This document shows, piece after piece, positions 62,794 through 64,000 of a stretch of 64,000 nt of DNA. Position numbers and translations under genes: made by a program. The notes beneath the pieces are model-generated. The model saw nothing but the letters and a program-made list of their open reading frames with translations, was not told the origin of the DNA and ran no database searches. How positions within the stretch are numbered: position 1 is the stretch's first letter; each line of letters starts with the position of its first letter. This stretch comes from Stercorarius parasiticus (Eukaryota > Chordata > Aves > Charadriiformes > Stercorariidae): NCBI GenBank assembly GCA_013396915.1, contig VWZL01001301.1, forward strand, positions 62,001-126,000, given 5' to 3'.

Positions 62794-63180
62794 TGTATGG
62801 GGTGTCGGTGTCCACGCACTGGCGGAAAGGGGAGGGGCTGCAGGGCTGTCTCTGTGAGGAGTGGCCAGGGCTACCCCATGCCAGACACAGCCAGTTCCAG
62901 CCGGTTCTAGCCAGCTCCAACAGGGCACTGCTCAGGGGGAGGAGATGGAAGAGTTGGGAACAAAGAAGTGAAGTTGAGCATGGGAAGAAAGAGGGGAAAC
63001 GGGAAAGGTATTTTAGTTTTGTCTGTGTTTCTTACTATCCTACTCTATTTTGAATTGGCAATAAATTAAATTAATTTGCCTCAAGTCGAGGCTGTTTTGC
63101 CTGTGACAGTACTTAGCAAGCTATCTCTCTGTCCTTATCTTGACACACGAGCCTTTTCATCTTATTTTCTCCAAAGAAGA
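62794..63180 (+). mobile_element. Endogenous retrovirus LTR (family B), internally deleted and 3'-truncated
   Basis: It starts TGTATGGGGTGTCGGTG, parallel to TGTACAGGGTGCTGGTG at 17692, and shares the CAGCCAGTTCCAGCCGGTTC block. It then jumps to a GGGGGAGGAG purine stretch and the 3' part with CAATAAATTAAATTAATTTG and a TGTCCTTATCTTGACACACG block. AATAAA at 63060-63065 is a candidate poly(A) signal, better preserved than in the other copies. The expected CACCACA end is absent. Confidence 0.7.
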
Positions 63181-64000
63181 AGCGAAAGGGAAGGATCAAG
63201 TTGGATGGGGTACAATCGATCTGGGAAGGTGGAGTGGAAATGGGAGGATAAAAGGGGCTGGTATCATTTCACCAAACTCATTTCAAACTCATTTGAAATG
63301 ATAAATACAGTCTCCTCTGAAAAACTATGATCATGGGGACCCTGTGATAGAGCCATCAAAGGGTCTTTTTGACATAACTGACAGCTTCTGATTAATGCTA
63401 GTGCACCAAATAGTTACGCTTTTCCAAATAATTCCTGAAGAGTAAGATCTTTGCCATATATATTAAGCAAGTTCCAGTGTGAATAAAAGACAAACTGGAA
63501 GTTGTTCATTAAATTGACACTAACATTAGTCACAAAACATACAAAACCTGTATTAATCTAAGTTACCAGGTAGATGCTTCAGTAGCTTCTTCAGAGATGG
63601 TACTGGGAGAGCTCTTGATACCCCTGAAGTCCTGCTCACTATGCACTCAGCAGAGCAAACCTCACCTTGGATCCCTTTGACAGGTTCTCCTACACTGTTC
63701 TTCTTAGCAGTGGAGTTTGGCCTCAGCTGGCTGGATCTGCCTTGCAGCAATGCAGTTTCTTTGCTGCTACTCAGGGGCTTTGAAGCAAGTGAAAGCTGCT
63801 AGACTGGTTGTGACTGGTTTGCAGTTATTTTTCTTCTTTTGGACTATTCTGATTTTTAACAGTCGTATCATAAATATTTAATCCTTTGTCTATACTATCA
63901 CTGAAATTCAGGTAAGCAAAGTCCAGCAGTATGACAACTCTTACCTTTTCAAAGATATTTAACCATCAAGAAGTAATGGGGGAAGCAGGAACTCCTGGAA
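63181..64000. other. Non-coding DNA, no gene seen
   Basis: Contains a perfect 9 bp hairpin CATTTCAAA-CTCA-TTTGAAATG at 63279-63300. Frames at 63076-63330 and 63553-63750 have no recognisable product. Confidence 0.5.

Overview
The window looks like a piece of a bird genome. It is AT-rich, eukaryotic and non-coding, and its recognisable content is almost all transposable elements. The strongest clue is at least eight stretches of CR1 (chicken repeat 1) LINE. They carry the avian 3' end made of ATTCTATG-type octamers and fragments of the CR1 ORF2 reverse transcriptase. A second clue is a set of endogenous-retrovirus LTRs of types common in birds. I cannot name the species. I found no host exon, tRNA, rRNA, CRISPR array, operon or bacterial gene. 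The window reads as intergenic or deep intronic sequence.

Layout. 1-4189: unique AT-rich DNA. 4190-7535: one LTR (about 5005-5605) with a remnant of internal proviral sequence (5606-6710), flanked by two copies of an unclassified ~145 bp repeat. The internal part holds a 320 bp exact-looking tandem copy split by a single N. 7536-17691: unique sequence with microsatellites, an ancient MIR-like SINE and an unclassified retroelement-like block (15139-15862). 17692-20095: two + strand LTRs of one family. 20096-30219: unique DNA with a decayed CR1/L3-type LINE, a young CR1 and a MIR-like SINE. 30220-34740: a CR1 stub, a minus-strand solo LTR, a 65 bp stub of the same LTR family, an ancient SINE tail and an old CR1. 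36890-39125: three CR1 copies nested inside each other. 39126-48074: unique DNA. 48075-48617: a solo LTR related to the one at 5 kb. 50578-63180: four further CR1 copies and one more LTR.

The genes do not work together, because there are none that look functional. The few long reading frames are decayed CR1 ORF2 pieces, LTR sequence read by chance, or runs of N. Four of the five assembly gaps (5980, 37801-38170, 56275, 61405-62215) fall inside repeats, so local copy number and element length there are unreliable. The most useful observations are the three-level CR1 nest, the probable false duplication at 5660-6300, four repeated 14-15 bp units at the 5' junction of a CR1, a chimeric CR1 near 62550, and ancient SINE fragments that could be checked for constraint. 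I see no evidence of a new biological system.
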